From positions 1 to 64,000 of the forward strand of contig JASANH010000872.1 of NCBI GenBank assembly GCA_030248295.1: DNA of 64,000 nucleotides, given 5' to 3'. Shown here piece by piece: positions 33,436 to 43,663 of the stretch (positions are counted from its first letter, which is position 1; each line of letters opens with the position of its first letter). A program made the position numbers and the translations under genes. Source of the DNA: Mesodorylaimus sp. YZB2_4 (taxonomy: Eukaryota; Nematoda; Enoplea; Dorylaimida; Dorylaimidae). The notes below the pieces were generated by a model, which was not told where the DNA came from, did no database searches, and saw nothing but the letters and a program-made list of their open reading frames with translations.

Positions 33436-34020
33436 TTTTCACATTTAATTCGATGTGGGTAACCTACAACCCGCCCCTAGTAGCCAGCAAATATAAATCA
33501 AAAAACTTTTTTGCGCAGTATTCACCATGGCATTCAAAATCATGCAAGCAAAAAGACCTAGAATCAGTCACCCATTAGCAAACAAATCCCTCACTTCCTC
33601 TTTACCGTTCAATCATTCACCAAAGTTTTTGCAGCATACCCTTCTGGAACACTCCCTTCCCCGTCCCCTTCTTCACATATCTCCACAACATTCAATTCCG
33701 ACCATTTTGTATCGGGAGGCGTTTGGGATCCCGAAGTAACGCTAGTTGTCCCTGATTTTGGTTCCGAAGTTCCTCACGTTCCTTTTCCTTTGCCTGCAAA
33801 AACACAAGTTGGGTTAGATTGCCAATTATCACCAAACAGTCATCCACAACGCCCCATAAATAGCATGTGACCCAGCAGTGGCAGTTGCACAACGAGCTGA
33901 ATATCACACACTGTGCTGGGTACTGAGAAACTATCGACACTTTTATTTGAGTCGGTAGAAAAAAGGGGAACTACAGCTTATAGAAACTACTTGAAAGGTT
34001 TGCGAGTTAGAGCCGTACAA
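33436..34020. other. non-coding stretch
   Basis: No gene is recognised. The plus-strand frame at 33527-33739 is Ser/Leu/His-rich without motif. Confidence 0.3.
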
Positions 34021-34110
34021 AAAACGACGTCGTACGCCGGGGGGAAGCGGAAGTCGCCAAAAACACGATCTTGTACGACAGGGTGAGAGGGGGGTCAGGC
34101 CAAATACGAC
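34021..34110 (+). repeat. ACGACGTCGT palindrome repeat, copy 1
   Basis: The layout aaaacgacgtcgtacgcc plus a G-run, then cttgtacgacag and aaatacgacgtcgttt, recurs at 35315-35405 in similar order (ttgtacgacgg, a long G-run, catacgacatcgtatttg). Confidence 0.45.
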
Positions 34111-34757
34111 GTCGTTTATGCAATGGATATTCCAAGGTCATCCTGCCACCTGCGCAGTGGCTGATAATGGTCAGCATGTCCTGCCATTGGTCTCTAACCT
34201 ACCCAGACACGCTGGGTTTCTGGTTGGATTGGGCGTTATGTCCATGGGGATGGGTGGGTTGGGTGGAATAGTAAATTCCGAGGTTGGATTGGGCCAAAAA
34301 GCCAAACCCAGATAAGCCCGACTTTTTAAAATCTCGGCAAAGTACGCGGATACAATTGAAACTGAAAAAAATATTTTTTAGTGATTCATTCTAATTGTAG
34401 AAAAAACATGCCAATTGTTCTACTTTTTGACATTCGGCTTTGAAATACTGAAACTGAATATATGTGGTAACAAAGTTGGGTTGGGTTTGACTTCAATTTA
34501 AAAAAATTTCGTGGGCCTAGATTTTAGGTGGATGTGGCCCTCGAGGGTCAACTCTAGGGTCAGCGGGGTGTGGTTGGGTCAAATTTTTGATCCCATGCAG
34601 GACCTGGACGCTAACCCTCGACAGTACGTGGGTCTTCGTCAGGCTTCAACGAATGTACTTTAAAATTTTTTAACACGTCAGAAAATTCTACCTTTGTAAT
34701 CTCAAAAACCAATTCTGAATGGAAGATCAAAGTAAGAATCCCAAATACTCTCGCTGC

Positions 34758-35195
34758 TTGTAAAGGAACATCGCCCGTCAAGTCAAACTTTACAAAACCA
34801 AAAGTCGCTTGTTTGTTCCTTGGTGCAAAATAAAGCACCGTGCAAAACACTAGATGCGTCTGGCCAATCGGTCGTACAGGTCAGCGCCTGAAGTCCGCCA
34901 GATATTTGAGGAGCGCGAGAATTGAGAAAGACACGCAGGGTTCCTTCTAAACTGGATTTTTGGTTTGAGGTTTCAAATTTAAGTTTCTAACACTCGGATT
35001 TGGTGTTTTCTGGTGCTCCACAAAAAACACAAAAAAGAGAAATTCAAGTATTACGGACCAGTAGCGGGACTGAAGGCGCCGACCAGTTAACCAGACGCTT
35101 AATATTTTCTACTGAGCTTTCTTTTGCACCTCGAAACACATTGCAATTTTTGGTTTTCTAAGCTCGTCCTGGCGGTTGGCGAAGTTCCCTTGGTA
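34758..35195. mobile_element. long-TIR MITE, copy 1
   Basis: One of three related copies (also 48131-48542 and 50507-50969). The ends are inverted copies of each other, starting CTNACAANGGAACATCGCC and running inward for about 130 bp (blocks tcaaactttacaaaaccaaa, ggtgcaaa, gcgtctggcca, gtcagcgcc). There is no coding capacity. A non-autonomous DNA transposon is the likely identity. The family is unknown and target-site duplications are not clear. Confidence 0.7.
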
Positions 35196-35314
35196 GTTGA
35201 TCAGTTTGAATAGCGCTTAGGCGGTCTAAAGGCCCATTAAATTTGATATTAGAAAAGCTAAGGGTGATGTTGGAATTGTTTTATCAAAAATTCGCCGGAT
35301 GGGGGGTGGTCTAT

Positions 35315-35405
35315 GAAAAAACCATTTTGTACGACGGGGGGGGGGGGGGGGGAAGGGGAGAAGGGGAGGTTAAAAGAAGCTTATTTGCATACGACATCGT
35401 ATTTG
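35315..35405 (+). repeat. ACGACGTCGT palindrome repeat, copy 2, with 17-bp poly-G
   Basis: Shares ttgtacgacgg, a G-run and an acgacatcgt string with 34021-34110. The G-run here is 17 bases (35336-35352). Confidence 0.45.
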
Positions 35406-35523
35406 TATGGCTTCTTAGCTGAGAAAGAGCAATAAGATAAGTTGTCCCCTGACAAAATGTGAGCCGAGAGAATATTGATATGAAGGCCTACACACCCACG
35501 AACCAGACACTAGGACTCACCCT

Positions 35524-35923
35524 AGCACTCTAGCCATCCATCCTGTCCTATAACTGACCATAAACTCATTTTTAGATTTTCAGCTAGCACACACGCCGCC
35601 TCTTTGTCGTCGTCGTCCAAAACTACTCCCTCAGTGTTTCGCTTCTTTTTTGCACTTTGCGCGAGCTCCGAACGATCCTCGGTCAACTGTTTGATCTTAT
35701 CCGCTGCATCGTCTTTATTATTGCTAAAGCACAAATCGGATCGAGACGGGACCAGCCAAAGCCAAAGCCAAAGCCATCACAACATCCACTTACCCAAATT
35801 ATTCCATTTCTGGGCAATCTTTCGTTTGGTTCACGTAGCAACCTTCTTCTCTTTTAGCTCCTTGCTCTTCAACTTTGATTTACAATCTTCGACGAGGGAC
35901 AGGTATTGTTAAATCACCTAAAA
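35524..35923 (-). CDS. coiled-coil protein, two candidate exons
   Basis: Exon A (about 35900-35835) encodes a charged helix (VEDCKSKLKSKELKEKKVA). Exon B (35723 down to about 35560) encodes NNKDDAADKIKQLTEDRSEL followed by KKKRNTEGVVLDDDDKEA. The 111-bp segment between them starts gtgaac and ends gctttag on the minus strand, and splicing joins them in phase with a split Thr codon. This is good evidence for a real gene on this strand. Heptad-like spacing suggests a cytoplasmic or nuclear coiled coil. No family is recognised. A possible upstream exon at about 36082-36140 (DDEDEAYRTLIFWIKTT ending at a gtgagt donor) lies on the same strand but has a TGA in frame before it. Confidence 0.45.
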
Positions 35924-36140
35924 AACTAGGGAGTAATTCTCTTCCCGCTCCCGCTCACAGTGGAACCCTTTTCTTCTGAATACCATCTCAGACTTTGTGG
36001 CCGTTTTGTCGGTCAGCGTCCGTCAAGTCGTTGAGACTGGACTGGATCCTGCATAGCCCACCCACTCTAAAACACACTCACCTCGTTGTTTTGATCCAGA
36101 AAATCAACGTCCTATACGCCTCGTCTTCGTCGTCGGTCGA

Positions 36141-36509
36141 TCACTTTTCGACGATTCGCCAGTGGCTGTCGCGATCTGTGCCTTGGCCGGAGGTCACTGG
36201 ACGCATATGACGATGCCGACGAAATTCGACCATGCCAAGGAAAATTTTGCCGTCGGTTGCGAAACGGCGTGTTATTTGATGTCTTGATCTGAAATTCAAA
36301 TATATACTGTAACCTTTTTTAAATAGGTAGGTACCATTCAACATCAATAACACATCCACATCTACTATTCTACATCTAGAAAGGTCAATCTTATCATTTA
36401 TAAGGTCCTTTGTCACCAGTCTATATCGAAAGGGAATATGCCACGTGCCAAAACGTGAGTATGCTATGTTGCATACCCACATGAATTTACTCACGTATTT
36501 TTGTTGCAT
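36141..36509 (-). CDS. unrecognised open frame
   Basis: The 122-residue frame lacks clear motifs. Its last third (KIFLGMVEFRRHRHMRPVTS) lies directly above the candidate acidic exon at about 36082-36140 and is in phase with it through a TGA. The antisense frame also reads plausibly, so strand assignment is uncertain. Confidence 0.2.
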   Translation of the reverse strand: MQQKYVSKFMWVCNIAYSRFGTWHIPFRYRLVTKDLINDKIDLSRCRIVDVDVLLMLNGTYLFKKGYSIYLNFRSRHQITRRFATDGKIFLGMVEFRRHRHMRPVTSGQGTDRDSHWRIVEK

Positions 36510-37442
36510 CTTACAAGTATTGTAACCTTCCCGTTTTCTTCTGACTCATTCCTTCACCCACTAGTACCTATCATGTCTGAACCATTCCTGTTAGTGCCAA
36601 GTGAAAGGTAAGATCGAGCGGTTGCTACTGCAACCAGAAACCCTGGCGGTTGGGAGTAATCGATACGCTTCCCTGGCTGGGAGACGTCAGTGTGCAGTAC
36701 GAGTACTGCTCTTAAAGTAAACACCGCCTCAGGCGCCGCTTACCTGAGGTAAATAAATGGCCCGGTGACACAAAAAGGGGTCGTAGTGAGGTCACCATAT
36801 TCGTTCGCGATCATTGGTATGTACATACCTATTCTAGTACTGTAGATCGATAGTGCTCCAACGCGTTTCCCACAACCCGTTGCCTCGATGTGGCCACTAA
36901 TTTCCGGCCTTGTGGCCATCACTTCAAGGCCAATTACCTCCATGAGAATAGCCTATGATGCTCCAACTGTATTTTTGACTCGTCAGAGGACAGTACATCG
37001 TCCATTTCGTAGCCTTGGTCAAGAAGCGATTGCATACTAGTGGCCCAGTCAAAGCGGGACATAACGTTGACATCACGAACAGCCTACAAGCACATTAGTT
37101 TACGAATTCCTAGCAGCCATTTTTTCGTGCAAAATGTTAGAATGACAAACCTGGCAGTATCGAGTTCTCCCATGAATACATCCTAACGGCGCTCTCGCTC
37201 TTTCCCTGGTTGGCAGCGCCTTATAACTCGTGCATTAACTGGCGCCCTGTTGTCGTTGTCTACCTTCATGCGCTTTTGAACCAGTGACCAAACTCCTTCG
37301 GTTATTCTTAATGGAGGGCCAGATCCACGCTTTGGCCCTAGAGATCAGAGGGATTGTACTGACTGCACTAATTTAAAATCTTTATCTGGCATATACAGTA
37401 AGTCGCATTTCGTCATACCAATTGATGTCGTTTCGCGATAGT
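36510..37442. other. non-coding stretch with a shared short repeat
   Basis: At 36654-36690 the string gagtaatcgatacgcttccc, followed by tggctgggagacgtcag, matches the repeat at 14768-14815. No gene is recognised. Confidence 0.35.
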
Positions 37443-37892
37443 TTAATAGCAAAAACGCGCTACATGGAAAAAGATCATCGCTATCACTGCCATGTTGACC
37501 ATCAGTTGAACCCTGCCATCGAGCAGGAAGTTCAAGCTTCCATCCAGTCCGGAGTAGGTGGTTTGATTTTTAAGGTGCTGGAGAAGTAGGCAATTTGTCT
37601 GCAATTGATATTTGTGCTCGCTGATCAGCTGTGAGCGGCGCCCTGCTGCTGCTGCCATTTGGAACAAGGAATACGAGATTAGTTTTTTAAAGGCTTCCTC
37701 GCGGTTGTCCCCTTCATATTCCGCTTTGACTTTGCTTTCGGTCAAAAGCGTTGGGCATGCGAATAGTAGCAAAAAGTCCTCTAACATGACTGCTTCGGCT
37801 GAATTGCTCGGATTTCCCGTGCATAGATGGCTCCTTCCGCTGCGAGGTTGGAACACTGCATAGTCGCCGTCTGCGCCAGTCCAGTCGGTCAT
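37443..37892 (-). CDS. unrecognised 149-residue protein, candidate
   Basis: The frame starts at an ATG (MTDWTGADGDYAVF). It has a mixed central region with a predicted helix (AFKKLISYSLFQMAAAAG) and ends in a hydrophobic segment (VNMAVIAMIFFHVARFC) that could be a membrane anchor. The frame is open without interruption, and neither neighbour helps. No family is recognised. It may be host, mobile-element or chance sequence, although composition favours coding. Confidence 0.3.
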   Translation of the reverse strand: MTDWTGADGDYAVFQPRSGRSHLCTGNPSNSAEAVMLEDFLLLFACPTLLTESKVKAEYEGDNREEAFKKLISYSLFQMAAAAGRRSQLISEHKYQLQTNCLLLQHLKNQTTYSGLDGSLNFLLDGRVQLMVNMAVIAMIFFHVARFCY

Positions 37893-38160
37893 TTCTGGGA
37901 TACAAATGGCTGGATATCCATAAGACTGTCGTTGCTCGGTGAGCTACGAGCTTTGGGTCCAGATTAATGGACATCCGTTCGCTCCTTTGACTGTCATAAT
38001 TCGCACTACTGTAGGATGAATGCAAGAATTGCCCACATTGGTCTAATCCGAATTTTCCATATCGGCATCGATTCCTTGTTGGTATGTGATGGTTTCGTAG
38101 ACCTTGCGGCATGTGTTGTCTTCTTGGTTTTTCTGATGTTATGCCCTAATGCAACTGTTC

Positions 38161-38290
38161 GGGGGGGGGGGGGGGGTTCGACTCCCGCCTCGGTACAAAG
38201 TGATTGTCAATTATGTGTTCCTTAGCCCTCGAGTGCGCCTTATGGTGCTTGGCTATGGATAAAGTATGACATGACATGACATGACTGTAG
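38161..38290 (+). mobile_element. tRNA-derived SINE fragment with (ATGAC)n tail
   Basis: A 16-bp G-run (38161-38176) is followed by GGTTCGACTCCCGCC, a good pol III B box, then a body ending in ggtgcttggctatggataaa and an (atgac)n tail at about 38265-38288. The tail string matches 32900-32945. The A-box half is missing. It abuts the Copia relic, whose reading frame ends at its tail. Confidence 0.55.
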
Positions 38291-39180
38291 CAAGTGCTGG
38301 TTGTGGCTGGTTACTGACGGCTGTTGCTCCTTGTCTTCTTGCATACATGCATATTTTCTCTGTGATTTTCGTGAACTGAGCTTCTCCGCCCTGATCGGCT
38401 TTATTCTGCTTTTCCTTTAGTCGTTCTGAGCTTCGTGGCTGCACTGGCATCTCAACTTGCTTCTTTGGTGGGATTTCGTCCCCACTCGGTTTCTGTTCAG
38501 TGGGGACTGTTTCATGTCCTGTATCTTCCCCCAAAAATCCTCATCTGCTTGATAGACGGCTTTCAGTGAAACCAGGCCTCAAACGGAGTTTTCATCTTGA
38601 CCGCCTTTGTGACCACATGATTCTTGATGTATACTGCTGTGTTCACAGCTTCTGCCCAAAACGCTTGCGCCATGTGCGCCTTGTGTAGCATGGCACGAGC
38701 TGCTTCCACGACTGTGCGGTTTGCCCGCTCCGCTACTCCATTTATAGTACGCTTGTTTGATGCACGATCCCACGTTTCTTGCAGAATTTTTCAAAATCGT
38801 CATTGACATATTCACGACCATTGTCACTTCGAATCTGTTTTATTTGGAGTCCAGTCTGGTTTCTTATTTCTGCCTCGAACTCCTTCATTTTCTCCACTAC
38901 TTCCGATTTGTTTATGAGAAAATAGACCACTGTGTATCGAGTGGTGCCATCCACAAAGAGAAGAAAGTACCGTTTGCCGTTCGGACTCTCCTCTGGCATT
39001 GGAGCAAATATGTCTGTGTGAACCAATTCTATGGGCTCCTGTGCTCGTTTCCCTAGAATTTGTTTCTTGGTTCCCGGGCCTGTTTCCCTGCAGCACATGC
39101 CCTGCAGAATGTTCCCCGATCATCTTCCTTGAACTCTAGAACTTCCACGCATCGGCGGAACTTCATATGACCTCCCATCT
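38291..39180 (-). pseudogene. Ty1/Copia pol: pre-integrase zinc finger and integrase core, decayed
   Basis: On the minus strand the zinc-binding end of the pre-integrase domain (CRACAAGKQA, about 39100) is followed after a frameshift by the integrase core. The first Asp is in ELVHTDIFAPM, the RYFLLFVD block follows, and the second Asp is in IRSDNGREYVNDDFEKFC. Another frameshift near 38760 leads to the third acidic residue in NGVAERANRTVVEAARAML and then FWAEAVNTAVYIKNHV (about 38640-38740). Copia integrases insert element cDNA. The remaining piece (38534-38291) is the hydrophilic linker before reverse transcriptase, rich in Lys and Glu. Reverse transcriptase, RNase H, gag and LTRs are absent, apparently lost where the SINE tail now lies. 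Confidence 0.8.
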
Positions 39181-40109
39181 TTAAAAACCGAACATTCGAA
39201 CTTAAAGGACATAAGTCAGGCTGTTCGAACAAGTTATGTGGCCGCCAAGGTTGATAAGTTAGTGAACCTTCCCATTGTTTTCACGGCTAAACCCTTCTGT
39301 TCTCTGCATCTGCGTGTCAATAATCAATAAGGCGCAGCGGGCGTAATTTGATGCCTGCCTTATGAATGCCTGCCCGAATCTTGTACTTCGTCTAACATTA
39401 GCGGTAGGCCAACAGTTCAAGCTGAATGGTAAAGAAAACGTTGAGCTTGCAGCAGGCATGCAATTTTTAAGTTCTAAACTACAGCACGGTACAGTATAAA
39501 AACTTTGCGGTTAGCTCAAAAGAAGTCCAAAAAATTGCTCGAGAAGAGAATCGAACCCAAAAGTTGTACGACACATTCGTTTCTGATCCCGCCGCGTTTA
39601 TCACCACAACAGCCGCGATTCTTCTCGCTTTGATAGCTGTCATTTCTACATGCAGAAGCAAGGGCCTCTCTCAGACACAATGGTGATCATCGTGGCACTT
39701 TCCATCGTGAATAATCGATTGACGTTGAGCTCTTGCAGTGAGAATATGACACTTCTGTTAGGCTACTGGAGCTTGACCTGGCTCTTTTATTAGCATTTAT
39801 CATTATCTGACCCACCCCTGCTTCTGATAACCTGATAGATGACCAGTGGTCGAGGTGCTCTTGAACGCATGCAAAAAAGCAGTGGAATGTGAAGTCTGTT
39901 ACACTCTCGCATGTTATCTGGAGGTTTTCTCATTACGGAATCGGCGTTCGTTCATCGCAGTCAAGTCAAGTGTAGAGGCTGATTCCGGTTTTTCGGTCCA
40001 AGTTAGATTTTATTCATCTGTGCGTCTGCGCCAAGCAACCCGCGTCAGTAGATTTAGGCAAGTAACCAGTTTGGAAAAGGAAAGACAGCTCGGAGAGTTT
40101 TCAAAGCCA
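39181..40109. other. non-coding stretch
   Basis: No gene is recognised. The Copia pre-integrase region fades out at the left edge. A string gggttcgattctc (39545-39560, minus strand) resembles a B box, but no matching A box was found. Confidence 0.3.
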
Positions 40110-40202
40110 AAAATTCCAGCCACTGGTGGACTCAAACCCTCGGTAGGCGAATTTATGGAGTGTTGCATCGAACGGCGCTGCACTGCGCCACCAACACCCT
40201 GG
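40110..40202 (-). mobile_element. tRNA-like SINE head
   Basis: On the minus strand GGTGGCGCAGTGC (A-box-like) is followed about 50 bp later by GAGGGTTTGAGTCC (B-box-like), the layout of a tRNA-derived pol III promoter. No folded tRNA with paired acceptor stem was found, so a SINE head is more likely than a tRNA gene. The plus-strand frame over it (39846-40265) is probably spurious. Confidence 0.4.
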
Positions 40203-40265
40203 ACATCGCTGAAAGAACAGTGGTTTCACACTCACATCTTGTACCTGCTATTCTCCGCACACTAG

Positions 40266-41515
40266 ATGTACATGGATCTGCCCTATGCTGAGAACATTAT
40301 GTGAATCTTGACCGCGCTGCTCGGGCCTTCTTCAAACCCAAGTCAGCGCTCGCCCTGCGCGAAGGAAAAACAAATATGAATTCCAGACCAAAGAGCGCAG
40401 AGACTGAAACTTAGAGAAAACGGCTCGATGGAACGAAACGCACGCCGATTATGTCATGAGAAAACCCCCGCAAGAATTTTCATTCTAAGAGGCAAGCATG
40501 CATCCCAGGTTTTGGGGAACGGCGTGGAACTTGCCAAGAATAGTTCGGTAGAGAACAGGAAACCTGTCTGAGGCAACAAAAGTTGGCACTGACCATTGTC
40601 CACTCGTATTTAGGAAATGGTCTCTTTTGTCACTCTCTGCCCATCTACAATGTTTGGCGCAAGATAGTCCATCACGTGCAAACTACATATAGCGCAGATA
40701 AGGCTAGACAATTCTGTCATTTGAGTCAATTCGTGCTTGCTGTCTCCAAAAGAAAGATTGCATTCCAGATATTCACCGTTTCCGCTCTGAGAAAGTCCCT
40801 TCCGATTGGACAGGGAAGGCCTGAAAGCGGTCACAAACCCCTTGTCTTCTGACTTCTACCCGAAGTGTAAGGTCTCTGTGGCGCAGGGAGGAGGACTCTT
40901 GACGCACAATGTCGGCAATCCAGCCGCTTTGCACGTCGGTTCGAAGTTTACCAAGCTCAGTTCTTTTTGACTTCTGAAATAATTCTTTTTTTGTTCTACA
41001 AGCATGAATTCCCCATCGTTGATTATTGATATATTCTGTTATATTTTTCCGCTAATAGTTTAAACTTCTACTTTTTGCGCTGAGCTCCTCGTCATATAGA
41101 CATGAAGACGTGCAGTCCATATTCGTGCATACAGTTTGAAATCAGAAAAATCTCAACAACAAATTACAGGAATTAAATAAAAACAGCATTATTATGAAAG
41201 AAACTGGCAATCGTCCCGAGTGAGACAGTTTTCCGACTTTCGGCATTGGTCAGGTGAGCGCTTACAGTAACCCCAGCCCGCACCCTCTCTGTTCACTGTT
41301 TGAATCTTACGCTATTTGTGATAAGAGGCTAAAAACGACCCTGCCTGTGGTAATTTCTGGCACCAGAAATTCCCAGACGCATGTCCTTTAACAGCGATTT
41401 ATGCCCACCCACCTCATTCAGGCTCAAGCAGATAAGATCAGATGTGCGAGTTAAGCGCGAGCGCAATTATTATTTATCGTCTCTTGAACAATTATCGGAG
41501 GTGGCAGGCGGCGAT
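40266..41515. other. non-coding stretch
   Basis: No gene is recognised. The frames at 40583-40852 (+) and 40610-40834 (-) overlap and lack motifs. Confidence 0.35.
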
Positions 41516-42363
41516 TGATGGTGTACCCGCACTGAAAATTCTGCTGATGACAAGTGCACAATTCAGCCTGGCTCAGTCGTTGGATGGGTCTGCGAGCGGT
41601 ATCGACGGGAACTCGTTATGACTGACGATGGTCATGAAGAAACAAAAACCGCTTCACCGTCAGTATTCAAGATTCGATTCCGCGGGGGAGAACAAAAAGT
41701 AGGTCAAGAAGTTCAACTGTTATTATATCAGTCATATCGTGATCTAATTATGGACACAACGCTGAAATTCATTACTTTGGCTTAGGCTGGGGCGGCATGC
41801 GCTGTAGCAAAGCGCTTCCACCAACTGAGCGGCGATATTGAAGAAACCCAGGTCCCAACCAGCGGAATGATTTCTGGATTAAGTTAGCAATCGACCGGGA
41901 CGTTGTAGTGACGTGCATGAGGCAAAACTTCACGGTGTACAAGTATTCAAGCCAGCTGAGTGAGAAAGTACTCATTCGAATCAATCGACATTACGAACTC
42001 AGCGGGTGGAATATCGTGGGTTTCACAGGCCTTTTTGGACCCATTTAAGGTCAAATAAATCCGTTTACGATCAAAGGGCTTTAACAAGCCCAGTCACTTG
42101 TTGATCGAATTCAGGCAGCAGTACGGCGATTGATTCCACACGTAAAGCGATCTGGCAAGGGCACACGCCAGAAAGAGGCATTTCGAAAAAAAATGGAATC
42201 GCGACCATGGACACTCCATGTCAGGCTTGACGAAATTTACATGAATCGGGTGGAAGCGATCATCAGACGGCCACCTGACAAAGTCCTGGGAGCAAAAGAG
42301 GAAAGGACTACACATAACCCGATGAGTGCCAAAATACTTGCCGCCAAATTGAGTCAGCTATAG
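41516..42363 (+). pseudogene. unrecognised decayed gene
   Basis: One plus-strand frame is open from about 41520 (CTIQPGSVVGWVCERYRREL) through FKIRFRGGEQKVGQEVQLL to a TAG near 41785, and continues in phase for about 40 codons. After a frameshift near 41860 a second frame carries FWIKLAIDRDVVVTCMRQNF and RINRHYELSGWNIVGF, passes a TAA (about 42047) and a second TAA (about 42081), and ends in EAFRKKMESRPWTLHVRLDE before the stop at 42361. The long, motif-like, mixed-composition runs with only four interruptions over 280 codons indicate a former gene. I recognise no family. A basic C-terminus suggests nucleic-acid binding, which is inference. It may belong to a mobile element or virus relic. 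Confidence 0.4.
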
Positions 42364-42403
42364 ACGCGCAATACTGTGCGTACAAGATCCACTGGATCCG
42401 AGC

Positions 42404-42580
42404 TCATTCAAAAATAACCCATTCGGCTTCCTCATGGCTGAACTGTGTCCACGTCTCGTCTTCCTCCTCTCTTTCCACGTTTTCCCACGACGCGTCACTC
42501 TCCTCCTCGGACTCCACCCACGCTCGATCGCGCTTCCTGCATCTCGTAAAACTATGGCGTCCGGGCCATTGATTTCTTCA
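42404..42580 (-). CDS. acidic C-terminal exon, candidate host gene
   Basis: The minus-strand frame encodes KRDRAWVESEEESDASWENV, then EREEEDETWTQFSHEEAEWV and a final IFE before TGA at 42404. The highly acidic, Trp-containing composition is unlikely by chance and looks like a protein C-terminus. Its 5' limit is uncertain because the frame meets a stop near 42580. It may be joined by splicing to the acidic exon at 43320-43478, with the SINE copy lying in the intron. No family is recognised. Confidence 0.35.
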
Positions 42581-42777
42581 CATGGCTCACTCTGCGAACT
42601 TTTCAAGCTGGAGTCTCATGATAATATTGATTTCTCCCATCGCCAAAAAATTTTTGGAAACCTGTTGATCACGAGTTGGAGGCGTACTATATTTTGTCAT
42701 CCTTTAAATAGAAGTTTTCTTTTTCAAATTTGTGGGCTGAAGCCTGTTTTGCAACTAGCCAGCCAGCATTCACACCT

Positions 42778-43134
42778 TAAAAGGGGCTGTGCGGGGACGA
42801 GCGCACAAAGCAGCGTCCCTCTGTGTGTCTCCAATAGGAGTAACTCCACGCGAGACCATCTTAGATCGGACACCGACTTCCTCGGACGATTGCGGGTAGG
42901 GTTTGAACCCTGTTGCTGTTCGATTGTCGAGACTGCCTCCTCGTTTGGCTTCCGTCTCTTCGCTTGGACCATCTACAGTAGTTGGTACCTGGTGACGGCC
43001 TAGCATGCAAGCTCAGCGAGGGTTTATAATTCGCGAGCTGACCTCGATCACTGAGGATCGAGCCCAGGACGAGTGTAGTCACTCGCTCCCAAGCAATGGG
43101 GAAAGACAAATGATGGACTGCTCCGCATGACCGC
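42778..43134 (-). mobile_element. tRNA-derived SINE, reverse copy
   Basis: Nearly full-length relative of 800-1181 in reverse orientation, with the shared blocks cattgcttgggagcgagtg, ataaaccctcgctgagcttg and cgtccgaggaagtcggtgtc. The B-box-like string on the minus strand is GGGCTCGATCC (43055-43065). No clear target-site duplication was found, which suggests an older insertion. Confidence 0.7.
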
Positions 43135-43319
43135 GGGTGCCCATAAAATTAAAGTCGACATTATTAGGATTGTGATTGTTGATTGGTGCAAAAGGAAGCT
43201 CTCTGCAGTGGTGGCGCTGTCTGGCCGACTGTTACAGCAGTCATTTTACGATTCATTTCCCACGCGCGACTGATTCGTCGCTCAAATCAGCAGGCGTTTG
43301 TGAAGCTGACGATTACAAC

Positions 43320-43478
43320 CATTTGGACGTATTAGGAACGTCATCGCCTATCTGCGGCCTATGCAGAATTTTCAACTGGGCCTCTTCACGCTCTGGATCA
43401 AACTCGTTTGGGTCATATTCGTTGTCTCCCAGAGCAGCATCATCGATTTCAAATTCATCGCCAATAACATGGGAATGC
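43320..43478 (-). CDS. acidic exon, candidate host gene
   Basis: The minus-strand frame begins after a possible acceptor (aatttcaggtag) at about 43479. It encodes HVIGDEFEIDDAALGDNEYD followed by PNEFDPEREEAQLKILHRPQ and a short tail ending KWL before TAA. The acidic Asp/Glu-rich composition resembles the exon at 42404-42580, so both may belong to one gene. No family is recognised. Confidence 0.35.
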
Positions 43479-43663
43479 ATCTACCTGAAATTCTGCTTAT
43501 TTCTTATGCACTGCGCACATATGGATCACCGCGAGGGGTTTGTTGGTGTTGATACCCAATGGCTAGTATCTCGCGTCGAGAAAAGGTGAATGATGAGGAT
43601 ATAAAACATGGAGTGTTCACATATGAAGCCCAAGCGCGCGGCTGTAGCCAGTTTCTTATTCTA

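Noticed and set aside
39530..39570. tRNA or SINE B box (gggttcgattctc on the minus strand)
   Set aside because: No A box at the right distance and no second copy was found.
40110..40202. tRNA gene
   Set aside because: A- and B-box-like strings are present, but no paired acceptor stem or convincing anticodon loop was found. A SINE head fits better.
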